From assembly GCA_964007475.1 (NCBI GenBank), contig OZ023273.1:4440176-4504175 (forward strand): a DNA stretch of 64,000 nucleotides. The letters run 5' to 3'. The notes beneath the pieces were generated by a model. It ran no database searches, had not been told where the DNA came from, and worked only from the letters and a program-made list of their open reading frames with translations. Source of the DNA: Hybos culiciformis. Taxonomy: Eukaryota > Arthropoda > Insecta > Diptera > Hybotidae. Below, piece after piece: positions 1 to 14,210 of the stretch. The translations under genes were made by a program, and so were the position numbers. Within the stretch, counting starts at the first letter, position 1. The number at the start of each line of letters is the position of its first letter.

Positions 1-604
1 GTTAGCTTGGACTTCAACGATTCCGAAAATGTATATTTCATGAAAATCAGACTAGGTTTTGAGTGTGTTTTGTCTTCAAAACCGAGAAAAATATCAAAAA
101 CAGAGGCTTAAATAGCTTTTAAAATGAATATTTTTTAATATCTACTTTAAAATGAATCTATTTTATGGATAACATTAAATATCCTTTGGAACTGTAAGTA
201 AGTAAGTATTTTTTTTTTTTTCAATATTTACGTGAGAAATGTACGTGAATTAATTTTATTAGCATACGTGAAAATAATGTGAAATGTATATAATATAATA
301 ATTTTCAAGACATTATTATTACAGAGAATTATGAGGAAATGAAGAAAATATTTTTTATGAAGAAAGAAGAAATTAAAAAAAATAAAAATAATAATAATAA
401 TAATTTTAGGTATATTTTCATATTATTTTTTTTTTTGGAATCAAGAAAAATTGAAAACGATTCCTTAAAACAAGTAAAAGATAAGAAAAGAAAAAAAAAA
501 CAGAAAAAAGATGAGCATAATTTTTTTTTTTTTTTTCGTTTATGTTTTAATAAAGATTATTTTGTATGATCGTCATGTGAACATATGTGTAATGTGTATA
601 CAGA

Positions 605-640
<36 letters not shown>
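605..640. repeat. (AT)n microsatellite
   Basis: About 18 AT dinucleotides with one G interruption. Confidence 0.9.
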
Positions 641-2035
641 TTTATATAAATAAGAAAAAGTCAACATAAATTTGGTCAGTGACCTCCTCGAATTTATCTT
701 TAATTTATTTTTATATTTTGTTATAAAAAGTTTTTTTTTCTTTTTTTTTCGTTTGTATATTTTTATGATCTTTTTTTTTTTTTATTATTTTGGTATGTAT
801 CATTATGGAAATCAAAGTGTAATCAATTTAATTATGTTTTAAATACCTTTGTAGGTAATTAATTTATAGACTTAATGGATTTGAAAATGTTTGACTAATT
901 AAGTATTTAATTGTTTAATTTATGTATACTCTTTAATTAGTAAATTAGTAATTTTTAATAACAGAAATTCTACTACTTAAGTTATTATTAGTAATTGGCC
1001 AGTACATATTTATATAAAAAATCGAAAATATCTGTATATTAGCAATATCAATATCAGTCTCAGCTTTTGTAATCAAAAGCAATTTTTTCGAAATTTTCCT
1101 TCACCTTTCACATAGAAATATTAAATCTACGAAAAAGTCGTTTGTATCAACAAAATACTCTCTATTATCAATGAAAAATAAAAAAAAGCTTTTTGGAAAT
1201 ATAAATTTTTTTTTTATAAAAATAACACAACAAACAAGAAATAAAAAATAGTATCTAAAAGATAAAAAAAAAAAATGTAGGTAACATTACAATAATAAAA
1301 CATAAAAAGCAAATTAAATAATGATGAAATGAACTGAAAAAAAAAAAAAAAAAATCAAAAAACTAACACAGCATATTACAAAATAACGTCAAATAATACA
1401 AAAAAAAAACAAAAAAGCTACGTATATTTTTTTTTTAATGATGAAGCAACAGGTAGAAGTTAAAAAAAAGTTTTTATTTATATTTTAATTTTTTATTTTT
1501 TTTTTTTAATTTTATTTTCTACATAGAGTGACAAAATAGTTTTATTGGTATTTTTAGGTTTATTTTTTTTTTTATTTATTTATTTGACGCCTGATCAATT
1601 TGAAAAGTTTTTAATAAAAAATACAGGTTTATTGAGAAAAATAAAAAAGCTTTTTTTTTGTGTTTTGTAGTTCGGAACTGCGATTTAGATTTGATTGCTT
1701 TTTAGGATTTCTATTTTGTAAATTAAAAAAAAAAAAAAAATTAAAATTTTTTTATCAATAATTTAGGTATTATTAGGGATTTGTGGAATAATTTTCCATA
1801 ACAAACGACAAATTATATAATTTTAGGAAAATTAAATTTAGGTAAGTATGTATTCAAAAAACTAATATAAAATTGAATTGATGATTGTATATTAAAATTT
1901 TTAAATATTATGGTCTCATCAGGGTATTTATTATATTTAAACATAAATTTGTTTAAAAAAATTTCCAAACACTCGTTTGTATTAACTCGCCATCTAATTT
2001 TTAAATACCTGCGCGATATGAAATTTACATAATGG

Positions 2036-2093
2036 TAAATTAAACATTATGAACATTATGAAACATTAAGATCATTATGAACATTAAACATTA
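2036..2093. repeat. Degenerate ACATTATGA tandem repeat
   Basis: Five imperfect units built on ACATTATGA / ACATTAA, read directly from the sequence. Confidence 0.7.
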
Positions 2094-4502
2094 TGAAAAT
2101 TTGACCATATAGCTAGTAGTTATGTTCGTCAAGACTAAAAAAAATGTTTTCTTCTAGTAGTCTAATTCTAATAGCTTTTAAAAAATTGTTAAATTAATAA
2201 ATTCGCCTAAAGACGGTCATGCCCATTTTTCCGTACTATGTTTGCTTATTATTATTATTATGCTTTTATTTATTTGAAATTAAGATATCAGATGTTATTA
2301 AGTTTGTTTTCAGGTAGGTATATTCTATGCTAAAATCGAATAAGGTTAATTCCTTAATTACTTTTAGTAATTTCTTTTTAAAAAATTATAGTTTAATTAT
2401 TTATGTAAGTATATATATATGTACATAATTAGTGTAAAGGAAAATTTAATAATAGTAATCAGATTTAATAGGAAATAAATTTTAAAATTTAATTCAGTCG
2501 TCTATTTAACCTTTCTGCCTCAAAAATTTCAATTAATTAATTATAGGTATAAACATATGTAGGTATGTATAAGCATAAAAGTATTCTCAATCTAGTTTCA
2601 AACTTTTGTTCAAAGTACCTGTGTCATTAAACTGACTTTTCACATTGAAAAACAAAGAAGTAAATTTAAATTATAAACTGGCTTTAAAAAATCGGAAATA
2701 TTTTAGATCGTATTCTCAACAACAGTCACTGATAAATTTTGTTTACAAAATAGATTATCTTCACTACCTACCTGGCCAGTTTTTATTTTTTTAAGTAGGT
2801 ACTTATGGCTTTTGACACTACTTGACAGAATGATGAATAAAACATAAAATCATATTTACAACATTTTTTTGTGTAAAGAAAAGTAAAACAGTAATTTTTT
2901 TTTTTTCAATTAAGTGATCTTGTAAAAAAATTAAAATATTTTAAAACGAAAAAAATTAATAAAAAATTAAAATAAAAATACTTACATTTTTTTGTTTAGT
3001 TTTAGAAACTGCTAATCCAAAATTTTCTTGTAAAATAAAAATTTTAGAAAATTCATTTAAAAAAAATTTTGATTTTTTTAATTAATTAAAAATCCGAAAG
3101 TTTTTTAATTTAATTTTTTTTTTTAATTTATCTTTAATTCAAAAATATTCAAATTCCTTTACCTTTTTTTCTTGTTATTATTTAAGCTTTATTTTTTCTT
3201 CACACATTTAAAAACAAAAAAAAAAAATTTCTTTTATTTTCTAATTAGAATTTTTTTGTTTTTTTATTTTTCGAATTTTTTGTTTTTTATTTATGCTCCT
3301 CTTCTAAGAACTAACTATAGATAGGTATATTATTTATAGTAATATACAAAAATCCAATTTTTATCACATTTTCAAAGAAATTGTTAAAATAAAAAAAAAA
3401 AAATTAAAAATAAAAATTATTTTCACTTAATTTTTTTCGCATTAATTAATTAACCGTAAGTTTTTATTTTTTTCAAATTTTTTTTTTGTCTTATTCAAAT
3501 TATTATTTTTAAAATAAATAACTTAGAAAAAAAAAAATTTATATATATACTGTATTATATAAAATTTTAATTATAATTTAAAAAAAAAAAAATAAAAAAT
3601 TTATAAAACTAAAAAAAAATTATAAATTTTTTTAAAAGGAGCAAAATTTAACTGTTTTTGACGAGTTTCATTCGAGTAATGAAAAAAAAACCCATTTGTG
3701 TTTCTTTGGAGGATTAAAAAGGCTTTTGACAACACAATTTTTTTTTTTTTTTTTGGTTTTTTCTTTTTCATTTGTTTTTCAATGCGAGAGAATTAATTTT
3801 TTTTTTTAAATTAAGTATATATGTATTTATATTATTTTTCTCCCACAAAATAAAAACACAAATGCAAGTGCGACAGTGTGTTGTGTATTAAATGCGCGAA
3901 TAGAGAAAAAAAAAAAGCATTTTTAAGTATAAATAAATTTTAATAACATAAAAATGAGATAAATTTCTATACGGGTATGAGTGAAATTCTTCTTATCAAA
4001 AAATGATCGTGAGAATGTATACATAATTTTTTTTTATATAAATGAGCAACAGGCAAATCGACTGAATAAATTTTTATGAGGAGAAAAATTAAATAATTTT
4101 TTTTTTATTTTATTTACTTTACTACACTTATTTATTATGGGTCATTCTGAAAGAAATTTATTAAATTTTTGGAAAAGGATGTATAGTTAGATAGGTATTG
4201 ACTCTACATTGAGATTGATGAAAATAATTAATGTTATAAACTATTGGATTTTAGTATTATGGAAAATAATAAAATTCTATAAATAAATGTACGCATAGAT
4301 TGTAGGTTAGAAATATAGAATTAGGGTAGTTAGTAAGTTAGTTAAGAAAAACAAAAACAAGAGATGAAAAGTTTTTTTTATAAAAAAAAAACTATTTGGC
4401 ACAAAATTATTTTTATTAGTTTCAAAACTGCCAAAAAAAAAAAAAAAAAACAGAAAATCAATCTTTTAGCCTGGCGAGTGCAGATCCCAGAAATATACTT
4501 AC

Positions 4503-4517
4503 CAACAGCATTATTTA
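4503..4517 (-). other. Possible 15-nt micro-exon signature
   Basis: On the minus strand TTCTGTTTCTCAG (acceptor-like) is followed by 15 nt and then the near-ideal donor TTG|GTAAGTATA. The 15 nt read (TA) N N A V (G) in the only open phase. A locally G+C-richer patch follows. There is no flanking exon to confirm it. Confidence 0.15.
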
Positions 4518-5919
4518 CTGAGAAACAGAACTTTGAAGTATTTACAATTATAAAATGATAATTATAAGATATATTATACTCATACGAACTTATAACAAAT
4601 ATAACGACTATGATAATGAACTGCCTTCCAATTTGAAATTTAAAAATATATTATAGTTAAATTATGTGAAAGAAAAATTTAAGTACAAAAAATATGAAAA
4701 GCAAAATACAAATGGAAATTTTGGGTACTGTTGTGCCATGGAGTTCTAATTTTTAAGTATATGAAGTCTAAAAATTCTATCTTCATAAAAAGTTTATAAA
4801 TAAAGAATGTATTTTCATTATGTTTGCACATATAATATTTATGCATAAATCTCAATTAGTCAGTTTCAGTTCACTTATACTTTACAGATCCAAGATCGAA
4901 CTCGTACAAAAATATTACCTACCTACATAATGTTACATTACAACTTAAATAAAATATGACTGATTCATTCATTTTTATAACTTCATTTTTATGCACTTTC
5001 AAATATTATTTTTTCATTTCATAGCAGCCAAAACTCAAAAATTGTAAAATTATCTACTCAATCGCCTTTTTAATGACCATAATGGTATAAGTTAATGATT
5101 TTCTTTGTGCGAATGATAAGTAACATACTTCAATATGTCGGATGCCTCACATGAGTCAAAATTTAAACAGAAATGACTCCAACCGCATGCCAATCAAAAC
5201 ACCAAACACCTTATTACGATAAACAGAAACTACTTTGAAAATAATTAATTAAATTAAAATTAAATTAACTGAATATTTTTTTTTTAAATAATTACTTAAT
5301 TAAAATAAAATAAAACTAAAATCAAGCTAAGTAAAAAATAAGAGACAGACACCTGTTCTATAATGCAAGTGAGACAATTTAAAAATCACAATGTAGGTAA
5401 TTATAAGTTATTATGAGTTTATGGGGTAAGGATAAGGACAAGTGATTGTGATGTATTGAATTTTTTGATTTACAATAATAATAGTACTGTGCAATCATAG
5501 TATGCAGACCGTGCAGACAATAATGTCGCTTTAGTTATAGCTTCAAAATATGAGAAGTATTTAAAATTTTAAATGCGAAAATCATAAAAACACAATAGAA
5601 ATTGAAATTATATTTTTTTACAACATTCTTAGGGTGGTTACGAGATTGTACAGTAGTAACCCAAGAATTAGTATAAAATGAAATAAATAAATAGGAGATC
5701 TTTTCATTTTTCATCTTTGGTTTAACTTTCAATAATATTAACATTTTATTCAACTTATAATTTTTAAAAATACGCTTGTCAAATGAGAATTTTTATGAGT
5801 TCCATATAACATTTATCTATTATTCAGAGAAAGTTTATGTCCAAAATTTAAATCGGTTGGTGCACTTATTCTACAGCTAATTACTTTTTTAATCAAAATT
5901 AAATTAATACTGTTTGAGA

Positions 5920-6230
5920 AAAAGATATGAGAATTTCTGTATCGTCCCTCATCTCACGAAGTTCGTAACCGCATTTTGATCATTTTCTGATTTGTATCTT
6001 TTTTAGTCATATTATATGCCCTCTTTAATTCTGTTGTGACAAATTTTCAAAATTCTTTCTTATTAACCATATAAATAGCCTTACTATAAATTTAACAAAT
6101 TACATTTAAAAGGTATACATTTAAATAAAAAACTAAAATAATCTCTCCTTAAAAAAAAGTCAAAAATCATTTACGACAATACGTGAGATGGGGGACGCCA
6201 TGTATGTAGAGGTATAGAAATTTTTATAAT
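5920..6230. mobile_element. Decayed inverted-repeat element
   Basis: CGTCCCTCATCTCACG at 5943 is mirrored by CGTGAGATGGGGGACG ending near 6196. Imperfect pairing extends inward (TTCGTAA / TTACGAC) and outward (GAGAATTTCTGTA / TATAGAAATTTTTA). The spacing is about 250 bp with no coding sequence. The arms carry several mismatches, so it is an older MITE-like insertion. Confidence 0.55.
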
Positions 6231-7528
6231 AATAATAGATAAATTCTAAACAATAAGATATTTGTATATAAATGAATTAATTAATACATTAAGTGTGTAG
6301 TTATAGACTTTGGAGTTAATATTAAAGTTGAATTAGTGAATTCTTTTTTGTACGATTTGTGAAAACTCTAAGCGTTAAAATTACATTTTTAAGTAGATTT
6401 GTGTATTTGAATGGAGTTATATTTCAGATTCTAGATATAACATGTACAGAGTAGGTTTATAGGTTTTTAATAAATAATATTCACTTTGAAATTCATTAAA
6501 TATTGACATTAACATGCATGACTAATTATTTTAAATTATTCTTGGTTAGTTATTATAGAATAACCCAAAATTGAAGCATAAAAGCATAAACAGAATATAT
6601 AATAATTTAAAAAAAATGTCTAATTTGAAAAACCAGGACATTACATTAGTATTAAATAAAAATTTAAAATATGAAAAAAAATATATATATGAAAATTTCG
6701 TAATCTTAAAACATAATTGCTTTTAAATGTGGTTGTATATTCTCAAAGTTATAAATATATATATAAAATATAAAAAGAAACTAAAATTTAAAATGCCTTT
6801 TGTGATGTCTAGGCTAGCGTTTTACTGAATATTATTTTGTATGTAAGTAAAATGTTCACTTTAAAGATACATAATGTACATTAAACCAGCCAACTATGAA
6901 ACTTAAAAATACATATAAGATATCCCTTCCACTAATTTTTATTTTATTTTTTCTTAAATTTTAAGGGGGGGAAATTATCCTCTTTGTCCTTTTTTAAAAA
7001 TAGATGAAAAAATCTGTGGTGGGGACTTTTGCGATCATCAAAGAGTTATTATTATATACATTTATGTATACACGAACAAAGTATCAAATCAGAAAAAAAG
7101 AAAAGGATTAGGTAAAGTCATGTATTCAAAATCTAATAAGTTATTACGGCTTTTTTATTTCCAATTACATAGTTGCATAATGTTAAGTTTTTCTTATAGC
7201 TATTATTCCTACATAACATAGGTACATGCTGTTCCCGTTTGATTCCATTCGTAATTTGAAGCTAAGCAGAACTTTCATCTTTTCTGTACTCAATAAAACA
7301 CTATATAATCTGTATTGCCATGTTATATAATTTTTTGGGTACAGCTATGCATAGCACATCAACTTCAACTTTAAAACTTTTACGAATTGAATTCTAAAAA
7401 ACATTTTTCCAACCTCTATCAAAAATCAACGAAGATAACAATAATTCTATATACTATATATGTATATCGTATATGTACTTCAGAACTTCGCTTGTTAAAT
7501 AAAAAAAAATAAATTCGAAGATCAGAAA

Positions 7529-7565
7529 AGTTTAATACGAAGTTTAATACGAAGTTTAATACGGA
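7529..7565. repeat. 12-bp tandem repeat, three units
   Basis: The unit GTTTAATACGAA is repeated three times; the last unit ends CGG. Confidence 0.85.
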
Positions 7566-10500
7566 AGAAGTTCAAATAAAGGGTAGTTTCTTAGTTTAAA
7601 TGATCTTTAAATCTAAATCTTATGTTAAAACTCTTTTTAAGGTATATATATTTTTTTTTAAATTTCTGAATTTTAACTAATTATAGAGAGAGTCAGCTTT
7701 TTATCAATAAAATATACATAATATTCATTCTCAGAAAATGACTAAAACCTTTAAAACCACTCCTAAAAAAAAAAAAACTAAATTTAAAACCTTAGTTTTA
7801 TTTTTCTATTTACTTAAAATTAACATGACCTCAATTTTTAACTATTTCTTCCCAAGGTATAAAAAAAAGTATCTATTCTTTACAATCCTAAAACCTGAAG
7901 CTTTTTTTATGTTTATTTTATGCTGTACAATAAAAAAAAAGATTTTTTTTTTTGGGAGGCTTTTTGTACTGTCTTCAATCAAAAACGAAATCTGTACAAA
8001 AATTTAAATAAGAAAAAGACGATCAAGCAATATATAAGCAGTGGTCTAATGAATATTACAAAAAAAAAAAGTATGTTGTAAAGTATTTTGAATTATGTTA
8101 TTGAACATCCGACAATTAAATATTTTCAAAATAGTTCGATAATTTTTAACCTGAAAAATTCGAACAACTTATACATATCTATCTATATCGACATACATTG
8201 TCTTGCTGATTTCTACTTGAACACTTTTGAAACAAATAAAATAAAAAAACATTTCCACTACGACATTCGAAGAAGAAAAGAAGCTATATTAATGAGTATT
8301 ACCGATTTAAAATAAATAACATTCCCAGCCAGATAGAATACAAAAAAAACTTTATCTAACTTTTATCAATTTCGAGAAAAATATTTGTTTTGGGTTTAAA
8401 ATTTAATTTTGTTTATTTTCAAAAATCTTATAGTTCTCAACGGAGGATCTTACTAATTTCACTGCGGGAATGATAAAATAAGTTTTAAATATACCTATAA
8501 GATCTGACTTATTGTCTGATTTTTTGTCAGAACTAAAGTAATTTATTTAATTTGAACAAAAATATATACCTTAAAATAATGAAACGATAATCTTCATCAA
8601 CATTTTTTTATTAAAATTATCTTTGTATTTTTGAAGTTAAAAAATTTGGCAATAGTGGATAAAACCTATTTCCCATATTTACAAAAAAAAAAAAAAAGAA
8701 GTGATTTAGTATAACTTGAAAACATATTTCATATATAGAAATATTATAATAAAATTAAAATTACAATGCATGCCTTGAAAAGGCCGCTTAAATTCAATTC
8801 AGTATCTCGCTCATAAAGCTATTCAATGTAATTCTAATGTAGATTTTCAACCTGCTTTACAATCATAGAGCGAAAATATGTTTATTTATACTAAATATAG
8901 TCTCTCTTATGTGTATTTTAATGTCTAATACTGTTATAGATAGATAGTTTGTAGATACCAGGTTTATTATTCTACGAATTTCATATACAAGATAGATATT
9001 TTGAATTTTCTATTTTGTATAAAATGTAATATTTACATATTATATTTATTATATTTCTTTCAGCGATCGATTAGAAATCGTATTAAAGTGACCACGTTGC
9101 TTTAAGAACAATGAAAGTAATAAGAGAAGCCAATGATAAAAAAATAAAATAAATTCTAATATACCAATATTTTTATAATGGTTTAACTAAGAGATCTTAT
9201 TGTAAAATAAGATTCTTCAGAATCAGAATGTAATTGAAAAAAAAATGTTCTTCAGAATCATAACCAAATCCAATAGTTTATTGTAAATAAATTCCCACAA
9301 GAAATTTAAGCTTAAAAAAAAATCATAGGAAATTTTTTAAAGTTATATTTTTCTATTTGGAATTGTAAGGTTTCGCCATCATGCATATTAGATATTCAGA
9401 AATATAATTACTAGAGAAAAAAGAAACTATATTTTTTTAACTCTTTTTTTTTTTTTTTTTTTTTTAGTTCCTTTTGGTTGTGGTATTTTTTTTTTTTTTT
9501 TTTCATTAAAACATCCAAGATTCCAAAGTACAAGGCGATAATATTAGTTTTAGGGGGAGAAAAGAGATCTATGGGGAGCAGCATATATGGATTGCGGTAC
9601 ACACAAGTATTTCTAAATTAGAAGCAAGAAAAAAAAAACCCACATTAGATATATATATAAAAATAATATGCATTATAGGCGGGAAGGGTTTTTAACAAAG
9701 AGTAGCGGACAAGGTATAATGTATGTAAGAAAACTTTTTACGGTTACAAATATAAAAAAAAATAGACAACAAAGTTACAAAAAAATTAAAAATGTTTTAA
9801 CTATTTCTGTCCTCCTTGACTTCCTTTTTAACATCAATTTTATTTTATTTTATTTTATTTTTTTTCAGTTTAAGTTGCACAAAGTTAGCTATAATTTTTG
9901 AGAAACAAAGTAAAAACTTGTGGAAAAAGAGCTCTCAATTTTTTTTTAAAAGAACTTAAACAAACTTCACCCATACAAATTCTTTTCCAATTAAATAGAT
10001 TATGATAGAAGGACAGAGTGACAATAATCGAGTCATTATTTTGCAACAAAATATACTTTTCAAAGGGTTTATAATAAGTTTAATAAAGTGCATTTTAGTT
10101 TTAAGCCGAGACTAACAACATATCCACATATCCTTATATGTGATATATAGCCCTAAAAAGTAAAAATATTTTAAGGTGCCAATTTCATAAGATTGTTTAT
10201 CTATATGTCTTTTTAGTTTGTTTTATCAAACTATTCTTCTTCGAAAGTGTTTCAATTTTTTCAATATTGCTTCGTTAATTGAAATAAGATTAAATTTTGC
10301 TTACCATCGCAAGGGTACCAGTGCATTTGTATTATATAAATTAATAATTTATTTCCGTGCAAAAGCACAATTATTCAAATAATGAGTTTTGTTTTCACTA
10401 TAAATGTTGAATAATTAAAACTATATGGAATCTTATGATTTTTATGAAGTTTGTCTTAGTTTTAAAAAGATCAATCGCACAAGCTAAAATTTTCCAAAAA

Positions 10501-11386
10501 ATGCAACCATTTTTTAAGCATAGTTTTGAATTTAATTTATTTCTGATAGATACATTGATCATTAAATCATTATATGTTTTTTTTTTTTATTATTCTTTTA
10601 AGATGTTATCAATGTTATTTTTTTAATATTATTCAAAAGTTTGTATCGAAATCTTTTTGACTATAAATTTATTTTTATAAATACATAGTTAGGCTTAATT
10701 ATTTATTTAAAAAAAAAAAAAAACCATAAACTTTTTTGGTTCCAAAAGCTTAATGTTCATAAGTTTGTTTTATTATATTGTTTTTTAATTATATGCACTC
10801 ACTCACTTGTGACAAGGAGTTTATATGTAAGGTTCTGACGAGAAGAGATATTAATATGTAATCATAATAACGTGTATAAGTGACAAATTGTCAAAGAGAA
10901 AGTTGTATAAAAAAACCTAAATTTAATTAAATCACATTTCAGGGAACAGATGAGTAGTTTTATTTGCTTTTTTCTTTTTATATTTTAAAGAAGTATTTTT
11001 ATATTTTATAAGTTTCAAGATTGTGTGGAATTTCAAACTCATCATTAATTTTGGTATTTTGCAATCGGAACGCATTCTGTACCTATAAATTTTGAAAATT
11101 TGTTTTAGAATTCAAACTGAACGAATTTTTTCTTTCTCGAAATTTTCTAATTCTAATCTGAAAGAAATGTATTTTTATAAGGACTAAAAAACAAAGAAAA
11201 TATTTCTTTCTGTACGTGGCCGAGTCACTTCTTTTTATCATATTTCAAAAAAATAAAAAGCATGAGAAAAAAATGTTGTCAACAATATTTCTGTTCACCA
11301 AGCTAAAACGGTATTGAAGCATGAAATTTAATGAATTAAAGAGAATATATATATATAATGTATAAATGAATCAATAAAACAATTTG

Positions 11387-11389
11387 TTA

Positions 11390-11421
<32 letters not shown>
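11387..11421. repeat. (TTA)n microsatellite
   Basis: About eleven TTA/ATT units with one interruption near the left end. Confidence 0.9.
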
Positions 11422-13158
11422 AACTTTTTTTTTGTCTTTTCAAATAAACTACTTTTTATTGTGGCATTGACAAAAAAGTCGCTCTATAGAAAGCAAAAAA
11501 AAAAAAAAAAGTTATGTATTCTTCTAATTTCAACATACAAAAACATACATTCTACGACTATTTGTATTTTCGCTCTCGCAGAAAATATTGCGCCTATTAG
11601 AAAAAAAAAATAAAAAAAATTATAAAAAATTATTCTTTTTAATCGCATAACCATAAAGAGCATAACAATTATTACAAAATAATATAAAATACATTCATAT
11701 GAAAATAAAAATAAAATAAAAATAAAATAAAAATAAAAAAAAAATTATATAAAAAAAATTATCCAAAATGCATCTGAAGACTTTTGCTATGTGTATATAT
11801 ATGTATATATGTACAACATATTTTACACCAAACAGCAAAGCAAAAAAAAAAATAAGTTTCTTAATGACCTTGAGCTTAGTTTTTTTTTTATTATTATTAT
11901 TATGATTTTTTTTTTTTTTATTTATATTTTTGATTCTGCATATTATTAATAGTTTTTCTTTTTTTTTTTTTTTAAATACTTTTTAATGCAATAAAAATAT
12001 AAAATTAAAGATGCACGGAATTGCATCAAAAATTTATTATAGTGGGATTTTCTAAGTATATAGCTGAATTAAAAATTAGTAGGTAGTTATTATATATTTT
12101 CGTATATTTTCCGCCAAATTTGTTAGGTTTTACCTCATTTGCAGGTAAACGAATTAACGAAATCATTCGTCAAGAAAATATTTACATTACTATCAATTTT
12201 GTATTATAAAAACTATGTACTTTAATTAATATTAAAATATTTTTAAATTCGTATATTTATAAATATTTCATTTCATACCTATACCTTTATTTAAAAAAGC
12301 TCAACTCGAAATATACTATTAAATCTATTCAAACAAAAAATAATAATAAATAAATTAAATATTCTGTTTTTTAATGATTTTCATATAAAATTATAATGCT
12401 TAAGTTAATAGAGAATTTGTGGCATCAGATTCATTATACTATTTCACATTTTATTCTCAACTTCACTCAGATCCATTATGTTCCGAATTTCATCTTTATC
12501 TTAAATCGAATTATTAAAATTTTGGAACTCGATATAGAAAAACAATTAAACTTCGTTTGCAAAAAAGAAACTCGTGTATATGTACATATCTAAGAATAAT
12601 ATAAAAATTTAGTACCAAAATTGCACATTGGATAAAGTTAAGCGGAAATAATGAAACTTAACATTTTGTCGCATATCATTGTCCCGTTCAAAGTTACCAC
12701 TATTCAATTTAAATTGCTAAATGTGATTATATAATTTTTTTTGTATACCCGACTCAAGTTAGTTTATATTTAGTTATATAAGGTATATTTTTTTCATATT
12801 TTGGAAAATATGTCATTTGTAAGATTTTTCTTCTAATCTATTATTTTTTATCTACTTATTTGTGCGTTTGGAGTTCTATTTTTAATTTAATGTTAATAAA
12901 TAGCGCAGAAAGGAAAAAGAACTTTGCACACATAATTTTTTTTTTTTTTAATGAAATCAGGCAAAAGCAGTAATTTTATTTTTTTTTTTAATTTTATAAT
13001 ATTATTTATTTTTTTAATTTCAAAGTCTTTCCACAATTGACCTCATTTTTTTTTTTTTTTTTGCTGAACGAAAAAATAAAAATGCAGAAATATTACCGTT
13101 CTATACCTGCCGCGTAAAGAAACATTAACATTCGATGCTTTCTTACATGCTCGTTTGA

Positions 13159-13195
13159 ATAGTTTAATAAATATAGTTTAATAAATATAGTTTAA
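13159..13195. repeat. 14-bp tandem repeat
   Basis: ATAGTTTAATAAAT is present twice plus a partial unit. Confidence 0.8.
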
Positions 13196-13386
13196 GAAAA
13201 TCATCGAGTATGAATGAATTTAAAGTTTTTATATAGGGCCTTAAATGTGTAGTTAATCAAAAATGTCTAAATTTTGGATACAATTTGCCCGTTCATACGA
13301 AAATGATTATTTGTTAATGCATGAAATTGTTTAAATTTAAAATATGATTTTGGATTATTATGAAATATATATATAATATATATATT

Positions 13387-13524
13387 TTTAAAAACAACTC
13401 AAACACTTAATTTAAGTGAGAGAAATTGAAAAATTAACACAAATTCCAGTTCGAGGTAGTAATCGAACCCACGACCATACATGCCGTAGGATATGAGAAA
13501 TACCACTACACCATGAAGGCTGAC
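13387..13524 (-). repeat. tRNA-derived SINE, second copy
   Basis: Same family as the 36.8-kb copy. The minus strand reads GTCAGCCTTCATGGTGTAG, then TCCTACGGCATG, then the B box GGGTTCGATTAC, which is closer to the tRNA consensus than in the other copies. The body ends AAGTGTTTGAGTTGTTTTT and runs into a (TA)n tract at 13363-13387 that probably represents its 3' tail. Confidence 0.8.
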
Positions 13525-13859
13525 TATAAATATATAAACATTATAAAAATTTTATCTTCCTATTTCTCATAACGTTTCGCTTCAAATTTTTTTAATAGAG
13601 GTTAGGTAACAGGATAAAACACATTTTTTGCGTCATATAGATACTACTATCTATATTTGAATTGATGTGATACTTTCACTGAAAACTGAAACGTTATTTT
13701 AAGTTACTTAAAATATTTCAATCAAATACTATACATAGAAAAAACTGTCGTAATTTCGTATTGATAGATTGCATCTAAAATTCAATTTTAATTAAATTAT
13801 TTAAGTAATCACATCACATCTTTAACTACTTAATAAGAATTCAGTCTTTGTTCAAATTC

Positions 13860-14210
13860 TATATCTATGTATATAAAAATGAAAGTCCATTTGTGTTTGC
13901 AACTAACATCATACTTCTGAACCAATAACCGATTTGGATCCATGCCATTGAAAAGGTTATTTTCCGTACATGGTTTTAGGCGGTTTTTTCACGACATTTT
14001 GTCGATTAAACTTATTCTTCCAACAAAACAGTCTCAAATGAAATAATTTACTATCATCGAATTATAATTACGGCATTCGTTATAAAAATTGAAAAAGTAA
14101 ATAATAAGAATGTATCTAGATTTGCATTAATAATGTATATTGCGATTATGCTTTTTTTATGCTGGCTTATTATGATCTGGTGGTGGAACACACCAGCATT
14201 AAAGCGTTTT
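13860..14210 (+). mobile_element. Helitron-like non-autonomous fragment
   Basis: The segment opens TCTATATCTATGTATATAAAAATGAAAG and continues with CAACTAACATCA, CCGATTTGGATCCATG, GGTTATTTTCC and GGCGGTTTTTTCACGAC. I recognise this pattern from insect Helitron-type repeats. Near its right side, ATGCTGG (14160) and CCAGCAT (14195) enclose a nested hairpin, CTGGTG...CACCAG, where Helitrons carry a subterminal hairpin. A clean CTRR terminus was not found, so the right edge is uncertain. Confidence 0.45.

Larger units (their letters stand above)
1..5919. other. Non-coding A+T-rich stretch
   Basis: Many poly(A)/poly(T) runs of 8-20 nt. Open frames at 339-569, 4364-4558 and 5535-5753 (minus) are Lys/Asn/Phe-rich, low in complexity and without domain motifs. 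Nothing gene-like except the speculative splice pair at 4.5 kb. Confidence 0.7.
6231..13362. other. Non-coding A+T-rich stretch
   Basis: Contains the 12-bp and 14-bp tandem repeats and the (TTA)n tract. Frames at 7738-8007, 8088-8315, 9668-9901, 10435-10626 and 12396-12593 have no recognisable domain, and most are dominated by Lys, Phe, Ile and Asn. No RNA gene seen. Confidence 0.7.

Noticed and set aside
339..569. 76-codon open frame rich in Lys, Asn and Phe
   Set aside because: It is built from poly(A), AAT and poly(T) runs and has no domain or conserved pattern; expected by chance in such DNA.
7738..8007. 89-codon open frame
   Set aside because: It consists largely of Lys and Phe runs from homopolymer tracts, with no splice or promoter support.
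9668..9710. G+C-richer patch with an AG and a GTATAATG that could bound a small exon
   Set aside because: No reading-phase partner and the peptide is not recognisable.
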